Assembly (NCBI GenBank): GCA_016926255.1
Contig: JAFGOY010000031.1
Location: forward strand, 95,856-159,855
Source: Anaerolineae bacterium
Lineage (GTDB): Bacteria; Chloroflexota; Anaerolineae; Aggregatilineales; UBA3940
DNA: 64,000 nucleotides
Direction of reading: 5' to 3'
Below are positions 26,318 through 34,438 of this stretch, one piece after another (position 1 is the first letter of the stretch; every line of letters starts with the position of its first letter). The position numbers were made by a program, and so were the translations under genes. Below the pieces are notes generated by a model. The model searched no databases, had not been told where the DNA came from, and saw only the letters and a program-made list of their open reading frames with translations.

Positions 26318-26344
26318 CTTTGCGGTCTTTGCGTCCTCTGCGGT
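26318..26344. repeat. 9-bp tandem unit tract (CTTTGCGGT type)
   Basis: Three adjacent units, CTTTGCGGT, CTTTGCGTC and CTCTGCGGT, between the GH10 and hydrolase genes. A broken copy occurs at 27705-27777. Confidence 0.6.
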
Positions 26345-26350
26345 TAACCC

Positions 26351-27589
26351 TCAGAACCGAACCTCGACCGCCGCCGCGCCGTTCTCATCGACCGTAAACG
26401 CGGCTTCCTGATCGTGCCACCGGACGGCGTAATCGCCCAGCCAGCCCTCGAATCGGACATTGCCCCCGGCATCGGTCGCTATCGTCGTCGGCGCGAACCA
26501 CCACTCGCCCTTGACCAGCCCCATCAGTGCATCGTAGGCCGGTTTCCGAGACAGGTCTTCCCGCACATATCCCGACGGCGCTTTCAGCCAGCCGCCATCG
26601 ACCACGCCCCAGTTGGTGATCGCCTCGACGCGTGGATTCGCCAGCAGCGTCTTGTAGAACTCGACCACTTCCTCGGCCTGGCGCTGTTCGCCTTCGGGAG
26701 TCGTCGGCCACTCATCGACCTTGTGATCGTTCAAGTCGACGATCTCCGGCGGCATCAGTTCGCCCGACACCAGCGACACCTCGGTGAAGTGCAGCGGCAG
26801 CCCGAAGTGATCGTAGCGTTCGAGTATTTGCAGCGTCTTTTCCTGCCCCCAGTAACCCTGGTGCATGTGCGATTGCAGCCCGATCACATCGATGCTGATC
26901 CCCGCTTCGAGGCAGCCTTCAATCAGGATTTCGTAGGCAGTCGACAGGTCGAAGTCGTTGATCAGCAGCGTCGCGTCCGGGTTCGTCTTGCGGGCCGCCT
27001 CGAACACCGTCCGCACGATCCCGATCCGCCCCAGATGCTGCGCCAGCTTGGTGATCCCGTTCTCCTCTTTCTCGAAGATGGGCATGATCACTACCTCGTT
27101 GATCACGTCCCAGGTATCGATCACCCCGGCGAAGTCGGCCACGTCTCGCCTGATCCGCGCTACCTGCGCTTTGGCGATCTCCTCGTTCGACATGTCGAGC
27201 AGCCAGGGGGCGGTCAGCGTGTGCCAGCAAAGCGGATGCCCTTTGACCAGGCAGCCGCGATCCGCGAACCAGCGAGCCGTCTTGAGCAGGCGCTCGGTGT
27301 CGGGTTTGCCGCGCTCCGGCTCGAATCCCCGCCAGTAGAAAGGCAGGGTGATCTGGTTATACAGGTCGAGCAATATCTGGTTGTGGCGTTCTGCGTAGAC
27401 TTTCTCCTCGCCTTCGAGTTCGCCGCTTGCCAGCGGAATGATGTCGAAGCCAATGCAGCCGAACAGAAATTTGTGCTTTTGCTGCTCGATCTCGACCGCC
27501 TGCTGCGCCAGCGGCGCGCCATCAGGTCCCACGATATGCAGCGTCACCTCCGCCGAACGAATCTCTTTGATTGTCTGGTCAACATTCAT
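26351..27589 (-). CDS. GH10 endo-beta-1,4-xylanase-like enzyme (intracellular)
   Basis: 412 residues. It has a short N-terminal beta domain (about 10-45), a GH10 barrel and a C-terminal beta domain (about 340-412). The acid/base is E165 in DVINEV and the nucleophile E270 in HFTEVS; GHPLCWHTLTAPWL and IGLQSHMHQGYW are family blocks. There is no signal peptide, so it probably trims imported xylo-oligosaccharides rather than polymer. The frame ends at 26351. The gene has its own upstream region with repeats and no obvious regulator. Confidence 0.9.
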   Translation of the reverse strand: MNVDQTIKEIRSAEVTLHIVGPDGAPLAQQAVEIEQQKHKFLFGCIGFDIIPLASGELEGEEKVYAERHNQILLDLYNQITLPFYWRGFEPERGKPDTERLLKTARWFADRGCLVKGHPLCWHTLTAPWLLDMSNEEIAKAQVARIRRDVADFAGVIDTWDVINEVVIMPIFEKEENGITKLAQHLGRIGIVRTVFEAARKTNPDATLLINDFDLSTAYEILIEGCLEAGISIDVIGLQSHMHQGYWGQEKTLQILERYDHFGLPLHFTEVSLVSGELMPPEIVDLNDHKVDEWPTTPEGEQRQAEEVVEFYKTLLANPRVEAITNWGVVDGGWLKAPSGYVREDLSRKPAYDALMGLVKGEWWFAPTTIATDAGGNVRFEGWLGDYAVRWHDQEAAFTVDENGAAAVEVRF

Positions 27590-27704
27590 CGCTGTGTCTC
27601 CTATTGTCAGGTACTATCACCCGGTCACAATGCCTCTATCATACACGGGAACCCATCCGATGCTAAATCGCCTGCCACATTCCATCCCCTTTATCTTCGT
27701 TTTT

Positions 27705-27777
27705 CTTTGCGTCCTCTGCACGGACGTTTCGCCACAGGCGAAACCCCCAAACGACCGAAGGTCGTCGTCCTCTGCGG
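27705..27777. repeat. 9-bp tract interrupted by two hairpin modules
   Basis: CGTCCTCTGC occurs at 27710-27719 and again at 27766-27775. Between the copies lie GTTTCGCC-ACA-GGCGAAAC (27726-27744) and ACGACC-GAA-GGTCGT (27751-27765). It looks like palindromic modules inserted with duplication of 10 bp. The rest of the 270-bp gap holds only the ribosome-binding site of the next gene. Confidence 0.65.
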
Positions 27778-27860
27778 TGAGTCCCTTCTTTCCCTCTTGA
27801 CTCTCCAGTCGCTGGAGGCCCGACAATAGAGTCAGCTTATCCAATCACAAGGAGGTTGAC

Positions 27861-28379
27861 ATGCAAGCAGTATCACAGACCCAATCACAGGCAGCCGACA
27901 TTGGGCAGGAAGCCGCGCCGTTCAAGCGGGGCGTCCTCGGCTGGATCGCCGCTGGGCTGAACGCGCTCGCCGCGATCAATGCCAGCTTCGTCTTTCTCGT
28001 CCAGATGAAGTCTGGAGTCCTCGGCTGGCTGATGATGAACACCTGCACGCCCAGCATCGCTCTCTACCTCGCCGGTTTCCTGATCGGCAGCCCGGCGATC
28101 ATGACTGCCGGGTCGGTGCTGATGTTCCGCTACGGCACCCTCGGATTGTTCGTCTTTAGCTGGGACGGCTACAACATCTTTGCCCAGGTCGGCCACCTGC
28201 TGATGACCGCCGCCGTGATCCTCACCGCCGTCGACATCGTGAAGAACCGGCGCTGGCGTCAGTTGTGGATCGGGCTGGCGGTCGGTGCCGTCCTCGTCGT
28301 GATTTTCGCCATTGCTCAGAATGCCTACTTCGCCGCCCATCCCGGCCTGCTCGAAGCCCTGTTCAGCGGCACCTACTGA
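27861..28379 (+). CDS. Four-TM conserved membrane protein
   Basis: 172 residues, AAGGAGG seven bases before the ATG. Hydrophobic segments: VLGWIAAGLNALAAINASFV, ALYLAGFLIGSPAIMTAGSV, a GLFVFSWDGYNIFAQVG region running into LLMTAAVILTAVDIV, and LWIGLAVGAVLVVIFAIAQ. No family recognised and no charged residues that would suggest a transporter. It is followed by a good stem-loop terminator. Confidence 0.7.
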   Translation: MQAVSQTQSQAADIGQEAAPFKRGVLGWIAAGLNALAAINASFVFLVQMKSGVLGWLMMNTCTPSIALYLAGFLIGSPAIMTAGSVLMFRYGTLGLFVFSWDGYNIFAQVGHLLMTAAVILTAVDIVKNRRWRQLWIGLAVGAVLVVIFAIAQNAYFAAHPGLLEALFSGTY

Positions 28380-28393
28380 TTCAGATCAGCGTT

Positions 28394-28417
28394 TGCCCGG
28401 TGCTCCAGCACCGGGCA
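28394..28417 (+). terminator. Stem-loop after the membrane-protein gene
   Basis: A perfect 10-bp stem TGCCCGGTGC/GCACCGGGCA with loop TCCA. It is followed by CTTTCC rather than a pure T-run. Confidence 0.7.
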
Positions 28418-28521
28418 CTTTCCACCATCTGTGTTATCTATATCACTGTTGATAATCTCCTGCCTCCACCTCTTCGATCCACCTGCACTCCCTATCGCCG
28501 CTCTCGATAAATCAAAAATTA

Positions 28522-28639
28522 GCGTAATTCGCGCAATTCGCGGACCGAATCCCTGCTATCCCCCATCCCAATCGATCCAAGTCCCAGCGACAACAAGCTC
28601 CCACCTACCATAAATCTGTAGAATCTGTGTCATCTGTGG
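28522..28639. repeat. Gap with 9-bp unit tracts upstream of the second kinase gene
   Basis: Units GCGTAATTC, GCGCAATTC (28522-28539) and AATCTGTAG, AATCTGTGT, CATCTGTGG (28613-28639) repeat with 9-bp period. The rest of the 320-bp gap (28380-28699) holds a terminator and a -10 element; no gene was seen. Confidence 0.6.
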
Positions 28640-28656
28640 ATAATCCCCCACCGTGC

Positions 28657-28662
28657 TATAAT
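28657..28662 (+). promoter_or_regulatory. -10 element (TATAAT) of the second kinase gene
   Basis: A perfect TATAAT lies 37 bp before the ATG at 28700. The -35 region is poor, as for the first kinase gene. Confidence 0.4.
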
Positions 28663-28699
28663 GACGACGGTTGTCAATGGTCATCAGGGGTGGGGAACT

Positions 28700-30031
28700 A
28701 TGGTCGATTACACCGGGCGGATGATAGGGCAGTACGAGATCAGATCGATGCTGGGGGTGAGCGGCGTCTCGAAGGTGTACCAGGCATGGCAGTCTTCACA
28801 GCATCGCGACGTTGCAATTAAGATTCTCCCCCAAGAATTCCTCGGCGATCAGACCTTCATGGAGCGCTTCGATCGCGAGGTTAACATCGTTGCCAACCTC
28901 AATCATCCCCACATCGTCCCGATCTATGATTTTGGCGTCATCGACGACAATCCTTACCTTGTCACCGCTTACTATAAGGGCCACACCCTTGAACGCCACA
29001 TTCCGCAGTTCCTCGTCGGGATGCCGCTGATCGACGCGTCAACCATCATCACCCAGATTGCCAGTGCACTCACCTTTGCTCACGGTGAGGGAATCATCCA
29101 CCGCAATGTCAAACCCTCGAATATCCTGCTCGACCTCGACGGGAATGCCTACCTGTTCGATTTCGGGATCGCCAAGATCGTCGAAGCCTCTGCCGAACTG
29201 ACCGGCGACAAAGTGCTTGGATCGCCGTTGTATATGGCTCCGGAGATGGGATCGCCGGGCGGCGTCACCCCGCTGGTCGATATTTACGCACTGGGCATCA
29301 CATTATTCGAGATGCTCACCGGTCGGCCTCCCTACAATGCCAACCATGCAATCGGCATTCTGCTTGCTCACGTCAAGCAGCCCGTCCCGAAGATCGGCGA
29401 CCTCCGCCCCGATCTCCCGGTCGCGATCCAGTCGGTCATTGATAAGGTGCTGGCCAAGAATCCGGCCCAGCGCTACCAGACCGCCGTCGAGTTTGCCGAC
29501 GCGCTGAAATTCGTTGTTGACCGTGATGAAGACAGTACCGATTACCACACACCACCTATGGGCCGCCGCAAACCCGGCAGGGAAGAACAAGAGCTGTACC
29601 TCAGGAGCGCCATCCCGATTGACGCCCGCCCGGAAGATGGCCCCTCCGAGGATGAGTCGCCGGTAACAGAGCCACCGCTCGGCACCAAACCCGATCCGCA
29701 GATCGCTGCCGAAATGAAACAGAACGGTGATGAATCCGCGCTGCCGGACGAGGAATCTGATTCGGCCCAAAAGACCCGGCTGGGAACGCCAGCCGCCCAG
29801 CCGGAGCCGCCCGATCAGCCGTCTACTATCCCGCATCCGGACAAACTGCCCACCGAACCGCCGACCCTCACCAGCCCGCAGAAACTACCATCACAGCCGC
29901 AGGAAAAACCCGATCGGGAAATCCCCCGCCGCGTCGCCCGCTGGGTATGGCTGGTGCTGGCAGCCGGTATCATGCTCGGTTTCCTGCTGGTCGCGGTTAT
30001 CGCCATTGCGTTCTTCTCCGGGCTGATCTGA
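28700..30031 (+). CDS. Ser/Thr kinase homologue with HRN motif (probable pseudokinase), tail-anchored
   Basis: 443 residues. The kinase-like domain (about 10-275) keeps K41 (VAIK) and DFG (154-156). The catalytic loop, however, reads HRNVKPSN: the codon AAT puts Asn136 where the catalytic Asp belongs. The glycine loop is LGVSGVSKVY instead of the usual LGxGGMxxVY. Phosphotransfer is probably lost or very weak, while nucleotide binding may persist. A disordered proline-rich stretch (about 285-410) leads to one C-terminal membrane helix with no extracellular domain. The start is ATG at 28700 (aligned with MTDLTGRTLGQYEIL of the first kinase); the frame opens at 28661. Confidence 0.88.
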   Translation: MVDYTGRMIGQYEIRSMLGVSGVSKVYQAWQSSQHRDVAIKILPQEFLGDQTFMERFDREVNIVANLNHPHIVPIYDFGVIDDNPYLVTAYYKGHTLERHIPQFLVGMPLIDASTIITQIASALTFAHGEGIIHRNVKPSNILLDLDGNAYLFDFGIAKIVEASAELTGDKVLGSPLYMAPEMGSPGGVTPLVDIYALGITLFEMLTGRPPYNANHAIGILLAHVKQPVPKIGDLRPDLPVAIQSVIDKVLAKNPAQRYQTAVEFADALKFVVDRDEDSTDYHTPPMGRRKPGREEQELYLRSAIPIDARPEDGPSEDESPVTEPPLGTKPDPQIAAEMKQNGDESALPDEESDSAQKTRLGTPAAQPEPPDQPSTIPHPDKLPTEPPTLTSPQKLPSQPQEKPDREIPRRVARWVWLVLAAGIMLGFLLVAVIAIAFFSGLI

Positions 30032-30059
30032 CTGAGTGTCGAAACATTTCCAGGTCCCC

Positions 30060-32471
30060 TCACTCATAGGCCAGAATCTCCCTGATCGTCAGCCGCGACG
30101 CGTACTGCGCCGGGGCAAGGCTCGCCGCCGCGCCGATCACTATTACCAGCACCAGCCACCCCCAGATTCCCGGCATCGAAATATGATACTGCACCGACCC
30201 GCTGAGCAGCACCTCGCAGAGGATGTTCGCCAGCCAGTACGAGACCGGCAGCGACAGCGCCGTGCTCAACACCCAGCTTAGCAGCCCGACGAACAACCCC
30301 TCGAACACGATGATCAACCGCACCGCGCCATCCGACCCGCCGACCGCCCGCATCACCCCGATCTCACGCGTCCGCTCGATCACATTCAGGCTCATCGTCC
30401 CGGCCAGCCCCAGCCCGCCGACAAAGGCCAGCAGCGCCGCCATCCCGGTCAGCGAATACAGCACCGGGTCGAAGTTGCTCAGGTTCGACAGGTACACCTG
30501 CGAGCGTGTATCCGGCGTCCCGTGTCCCCACCCGTTCTTTTCGAACTGCTCGGCCAGCTTCTCTCCCAGTGCCTCCTGTTCATCCGCCGGTAGATAGGCC
30601 ACGCTCGATGCCCGCACCCGGATCACGCTGACCTGATTCGACGCGTCGACCTGCCGCGTGAGGACATCGTAAGGCACATACGCATGTGTATTGAATATCT
30701 GCTGGGTGGCGATCCCGACGACGGTATAGACCTCCCGGTAATCCTGATCGCCGGTTTCCATCGTCACGACAAGGCTGCTGCCGACTCCCAACCCCGGCAG
30801 ATCGTAAGCCAGGTCTTCGGTGATAACCACCGCGTTTTCGTCTCCATCTTCCAGCCAGCGCCCCTCGACAAGATGCGGAGTCATCGTCTGCGTGTCGATT
30901 GGCACCCCGATCATATCCACGTCTTCGGTATCCGTCCCCCCCACCCCCGACGCCGACCCGCCAATCGAGTACCAGCCTTCCGCCAATTCGACACCAGGCA
31001 GCCGCAGCGCCTCCCGTTCGACTGTCCGGATGTTTGCATCAGTCGAGACACTCAGCGAAACGTCGTACTGGAAATAATTGGCGACGCTCCACATCTTGTC
31101 ACGCAGCATCAGGTGCGTGCTGAAGGCCGCCATGAACATCATCCCGGCGATAGTCAGCGTTCCAAGTGTCAGCGCCAGCCGCGTTTTCCGCCTGAACGTA
31201 TTCCTGACCGCCAGCACCAGCGGTCGGGGCAGCCCTTTCAGCCGCCTGAGCACCGCCGCGACCAGCCCCATCTTCACCGTCTGGATGTTCCCATCCTGGT
31301 TGACTGCCTGCGCAATCGGGATGCCCGTACCGGCCATCACCGGCCCGATCACCGCCACGACCGGCACCAGCAGCCCGACGCTCACCTGGATCAGCACGAC
31401 CGGCAGCGGCACCCCCGCCGCAGGCACGTCGAAGTTGAGCATGCTGCTCACCGCGTTGGTGATGATCAGCGCCCCGCAGCGCCCCAGCGGTATCGCGATC
31501 CCCATTGCCACGACACTGTAAACCAGCGTGGTGACGATATAGCTCCACGCGATCCGCGCTCGTACCCCGCCATACGTCCGCATCACCCCGATCAACCGTA
31601 TCTGCCGGAGCACCTGCGCCGCGACTGTGTTCGTCACCAGCCCGGCGCTGATCACGATGCAGATCAGCCCCACCACCTGGAAGACGATCAGCATCGCCGA
31701 GAGCATGTCGGCTCCCCAGTGCTTGCCGGGGTCGCCCCGCTCGATGCGATAGACCGTGTACCCCGCCGGTTCGATCACCCGCTTGCGGATGTCCTCGGTG
31801 ATCGCCCGCACCGACTCCTTGTCGAAGGGATTGGCCGTCGTCACCAGCATCTCGTTGTAAGCCGCGTCGAAGCCCATCCAGTGCAGCGTATCCATCGACA
31901 CGTACCCGGTGCCGACCTCCATCCACATCGGCAGGTATTGGTGCAGGTCGTGGACGATCCCGGTTACCCGCAGGCTGTAAGTGCGCTCCTCCGCCCCGTC
32001 GACCTGGAGGGTCAGCGTGCCGCCGGTCTCGACGCCCAGCCACTCGGCAGTTTTGCGCTCCAGGAATACCTCGCGCAGGCCCGGTGCGGGATCGCCTTCC
32101 AGTATCTCGAATTGATTCAGCCGCACCGGCTGGTAATCCTGTGGGACGACCAGTTCGATATTGCGGACTTTGCCGCCGCCGTCGATCACCTGCACCGGCT
32201 CCACCCGCCGCGCCTCGATCCCGGTGATGCCGTGCTGCGCCCCGACCGCCGCTGCCAGTTCCTCGTCGAAATCGGACAGGTGATAGGTGGCGCTCGCCGG
32301 ATGGGTGGCCGGGTACTGGCTGCTCATCTCCCGGCTGATCGTCAGCCCGGCGTTAGCCGTCCCGCCGATAGCGAACAGCCCGGCGGCAATCGACAGGATC
32401 ACCAGCCCCGACCGCGCCGGGTTGCCGACGACATCTCTGAATACCTTTGACCAGATGACCGGTATGTGCAT
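30060..32471 (-). CDS. ABC transporter permease, FtsX/MacB type, without adjacent ATPase
   Basis: 803 residues. Two FtsX domains are each preceded by a MacB-like periplasmic domain: helices at the N-terminus (LVILSIAAGLFAIGG), the block near 280-400 (LRQIRLIGVMRTYGGVRA), a second start (RKTRLALTLGTLTIAGMMFM) and the final domain with NVIERTREIGVMRAVGGSDG. Such permeases drive mechanotransmission for lipoprotein or peptide export with an ATPase subunit. No ATPase gene is next to it. The ATG at 32469-32471 (AGGG upstream) is preferred over the 32555 frame start. The gene is convergent with the second kinase gene. Confidence 0.9.
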   Translation of the reverse strand: MHIPVIWSKVFRDVVGNPARSGLVILSIAAGLFAIGGTANAGLTISREMSSQYPATHPASATYHLSDFDEELAAAVGAQHGITGIEARRVEPVQVIDGGGKVRNIELVVPQDYQPVRLNQFEILEGDPAPGLREVFLERKTAEWLGVETGGTLTLQVDGAEERTYSLRVTGIVHDLHQYLPMWMEVGTGYVSMDTLHWMGFDAAYNEMLVTTANPFDKESVRAITEDIRKRVIEPAGYTVYRIERGDPGKHWGADMLSAMLIVFQVVGLICIVISAGLVTNTVAAQVLRQIRLIGVMRTYGGVRARIAWSYIVTTLVYSVVAMGIAIPLGRCGALIITNAVSSMLNFDVPAAGVPLPVVLIQVSVGLLVPVVAVIGPVMAGTGIPIAQAVNQDGNIQTVKMGLVAAVLRRLKGLPRPLVLAVRNTFRRKTRLALTLGTLTIAGMMFMAAFSTHLMLRDKMWSVANYFQYDVSLSVSTDANIRTVEREALRLPGVELAEGWYSIGGSASGVGGTDTEDVDMIGVPIDTQTMTPHLVEGRWLEDGDENAVVITEDLAYDLPGLGVGSSLVVTMETGDQDYREVYTVVGIATQQIFNTHAYVPYDVLTRQVDASNQVSVIRVRASSVAYLPADEQEALGEKLAEQFEKNGWGHGTPDTRSQVYLSNLSNFDPVLYSLTGMAALLAFVGGLGLAGTMSLNVIERTREIGVMRAVGGSDGAVRLIIVFEGLFVGLLSWVLSTALSLPVSYWLANILCEVLLSGSVQYHISMPGIWGWLVLVIVIGAAASLAPAQYASRLTIREILAYE

Positions 32472-32475
32472 AAAA

Positions 32476-32519
32476 AAATACCCTTCGACAAGTTTCTTTA
32501 ACCTGTCTACAGGGTATTT
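32476..32519 (-). promoter_or_regulatory. 5' leader hairpin covering the permease ribosome-binding site
   Basis: Arms AAATACCCT and AGGGTATTT are perfect 9-bp inverted repeats separated by 26 bases. On the mRNA the downstream arm contains the AGGG Shine-Dalgarno, a few bases before the AUG. The inner part can pair further (GACA/TGTC). This could mask translation initiation until released. Confidence 0.5.
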
Positions 32520-32579
32520 CAAATGAGGTACGAGAGTATCCACCCAAAGGTACATTCGGGGGGTGTATTTATCCGGAGT

Positions 32580-33623
32580 TTACTCCGCTGCTGCTTCCGC
32601 AGTCGCCTCCCCCGCCGATTCCATCCGCTTGTGATAGAAGCGCTCAGCCCCGATGTGGTAGAAGTGCGTCACCGGCAGCAGGATCACGATCAGCAGCCCT
32701 TCGATGAGATAGATCGTCGCAATGGGCGTATCCCCTCCCATCCGCAGTGCGTTTTGCATCAGCACCACCGATACCAGCGCAGCGGAGGCACTCAACACGA
32801 AGCCGGTGCCACCAGAGTAGGCAGTCCCTCCCAGCAGCGCGGCCAGCAGAGCCATCTCGACGTACCCCTGCCCGGTAGATGCGAACGCAGCACCCATCCA
32901 GCCGAGCATCAGAATACCGGCCAGCCAGGCCATCAGGCTGGAGAACACAAAAGGCAGTCCCACAAACAGCAGGCGTTTACCAATCCCCTCTTCCTGATCG
33001 CCCTCCTTCGGGCGGCGGCCAAACGGCGTGAAGATCATCAATGCCGCGCAGCCCAGCACGAGAATCAGCCACACGATGACCGTCAGCGGTGAAGTCGCCA
33101 GCCCCAGGTCTATCATTCCACGGGGTGCCATCACCGTACGGCCTTCGCTCACCAGCAGGGTTATGGCGTAAAGCAAAAACGACATCGCAAAAGTAACGAC
33201 GATCCCTTTCTGCTTCGCCAACCCGACCAGCAGCCCGTTGACTATTCCGATCAGCAGCGCCACGATAAGGCTGATGAAAATGCCCAGCACTACCGAGGAA
33301 CTCTCCCCGCTACCCGCCACGACAATAGCGACTAATCCGGCCATCGCCCCCATCGACAGGTCGAGATTCCCCTCCGCCAGCAGGATCACCGTCGGGATGA
33401 CAAAGAATCCACCTATGACAATATTTGCAATAAGAGGTCTGAACACCCGCCCGGAACCCATTCCCCCCAGCGAGACGACAAACACAATCGCCATGATCAC
33501 CATCAGCACCAGGGCGATGACCAGCCAGGGGACTTCCGCCAGCAGCCGCCATCTGATGTCGTGATAATAGTGCTTTCCCTTTCCTTTCGGTTCGCCTGCC
33601 ACCTGTTCGATCTGTTCGCTCAT
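32580..33623 (-). CDS. RbsC-type ABC transporter permease (BPD_transp_2), orphan
   Basis: 347 residues with eight to ten membrane segments. The family block NLDLSMGAMAGLVAIVVAG corresponds to the xDLSVGS motif of sugar permeases, and VNGLLVGLAKQKGIVVTFAM and TPFGRRPKEG also match. Cargo in this family includes sugars and, with TrpX-type binding proteins, amino acids. No ATPase or binding protein is directly adjacent; a TrpX-like binding protein lies 3.4 kb away beyond the HK cluster. The ATG at 33621-33623 follows AAGGAG. The next gene downstream is the FtsX permease, 108 bp away. Confidence 0.88.
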   Translation of the reverse strand: MSEQIEQVAGEPKGKGKHYYHDIRWRLLAEVPWLVIALVLMVIMAIVFVVSLGGMGSGRVFRPLIANIVIGGFFVIPTVILLAEGNLDLSMGAMAGLVAIVVAGSGESSSVVLGIFISLIVALLIGIVNGLLVGLAKQKGIVVTFAMSFLLYAITLLVSEGRTVMAPRGMIDLGLATSPLTVIVWLILVLGCAALMIFTPFGRRPKEGDQEEGIGKRLLFVGLPFVFSSLMAWLAGILMLGWMGAAFASTGQGYVEMALLAALLGGTAYSGGTGFVLSASAALVSVVLMQNALRMGGDTPIATIYLIEGLLIVILLPVTHFYHIGAERFYHKRMESAGEATAEAAAE

Positions 33624-33848
33624 TGTCTGCTCCTTTAGCTCTCTGACCTTTACCCGGTTCAAGTATAGTCAGATTTTCCACCCGGTAGAAATCCCCGCTT
33701 TGCCCGGCACCTGCCAAATTGTCGATCACCCTCCGTTATATACTCGTTATATAATTGAGATGTTTCCTTAATGATTCTTTATATAAAACTAGAACTTTTC
33801 ATGCTAATATCTTATATATCGTTCACGAAGCCTGATTCCAGGGAGCCT

Positions 33849-34271
33849 ATGATTAACCCTCAAGCAGAACCCTCCGCACTCCCAAATGAAACTGTTGACC
33901 TTCCTGAAGATATCCTCATAGTTGACGATGAAGCCGATGCCCGTCTGATCGTCAAACTTGTCCTGAAACGTTTCCTGAACTACCAGTCTCGCGAAGCAAG
34001 CGATGGTCTCGAAGCATTGGAGCTTGTACGGCAGAAACCGCCCCGTTTGATCATCCTTGATCTGACAATGCCCCGCATGGACGGGATCGCATTCCTCGAA
34101 CAAATGCGTGCCGATCCAGCGATCGCCGATATCCCGGTGCTGATCTTCACTGCTCATCTCGTCACAGCCGACCAGGCCGAGAGGCTGCAGATTCCCTCGT
34201 CAATGATCATGCGCAAGAGTGGTATCAAGATTGACGAGCTTGGGAACACTATCCGCCAGATACTGCAGTGA
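33849..34271 (+). CDS. Single-domain response regulator (REC)
   Basis: 140 residues, receiver domain only. Acidic pocket D26-D27, phospho-acceptor D71 (LIILDLTMP), T101 and K123 (MMRKSG) are in place, although the conserved lysine context is unusual. The ATG at 33849 follows AGGGAG; the frame opens at 33771. It is divergent from the orphan permease gene and 167 bp upstream of the histidine kinase. It probably relays phosphate or binds a partner, as it has no output domain. Confidence 0.88.
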   Translation: MINPQAEPSALPNETVDLPEDILIVDDEADARLIVKLVLKRFLNYQSREASDGLEALELVRQKPPRLIILDLTMPRMDGIAFLEQMRADPAIADIPVLIFTAHLVTADQAERLQIPSSMIMRKSGIKIDELGNTIRQILQ

Positions 34272-34438
34272 AGCCAGCCTGACACCGCTCATTTTTGATC
34301 CTTCATATCACTGGTTCTTTCCATTAACGTACGATCGATTGTTTTTTTAGGAAAACGAAGCAATGACAGACATCCTAATCATACTCTGTTCCGATCACCC
34401 CCCGGTGACGGTGTGCAAGTACAGGATACAGGTGCAAC

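Noticed and set aside
26414..27829. 471-codon plus-strand frame opposite the GH10 gene
   Set aside because: Antisense to a complete xylanase with catalytic residues; composition is that of a shadow frame and the end runs through the intergenic repeat.
30684..32450. 588-codon plus-strand frame opposite the FtsX permease gene
   Set aside because: Its product is rich in His, Arg, Asp and Pro with no domain, and the minus-strand frame has a clear permease with two FtsX domains. It is a G+C-driven shadow.
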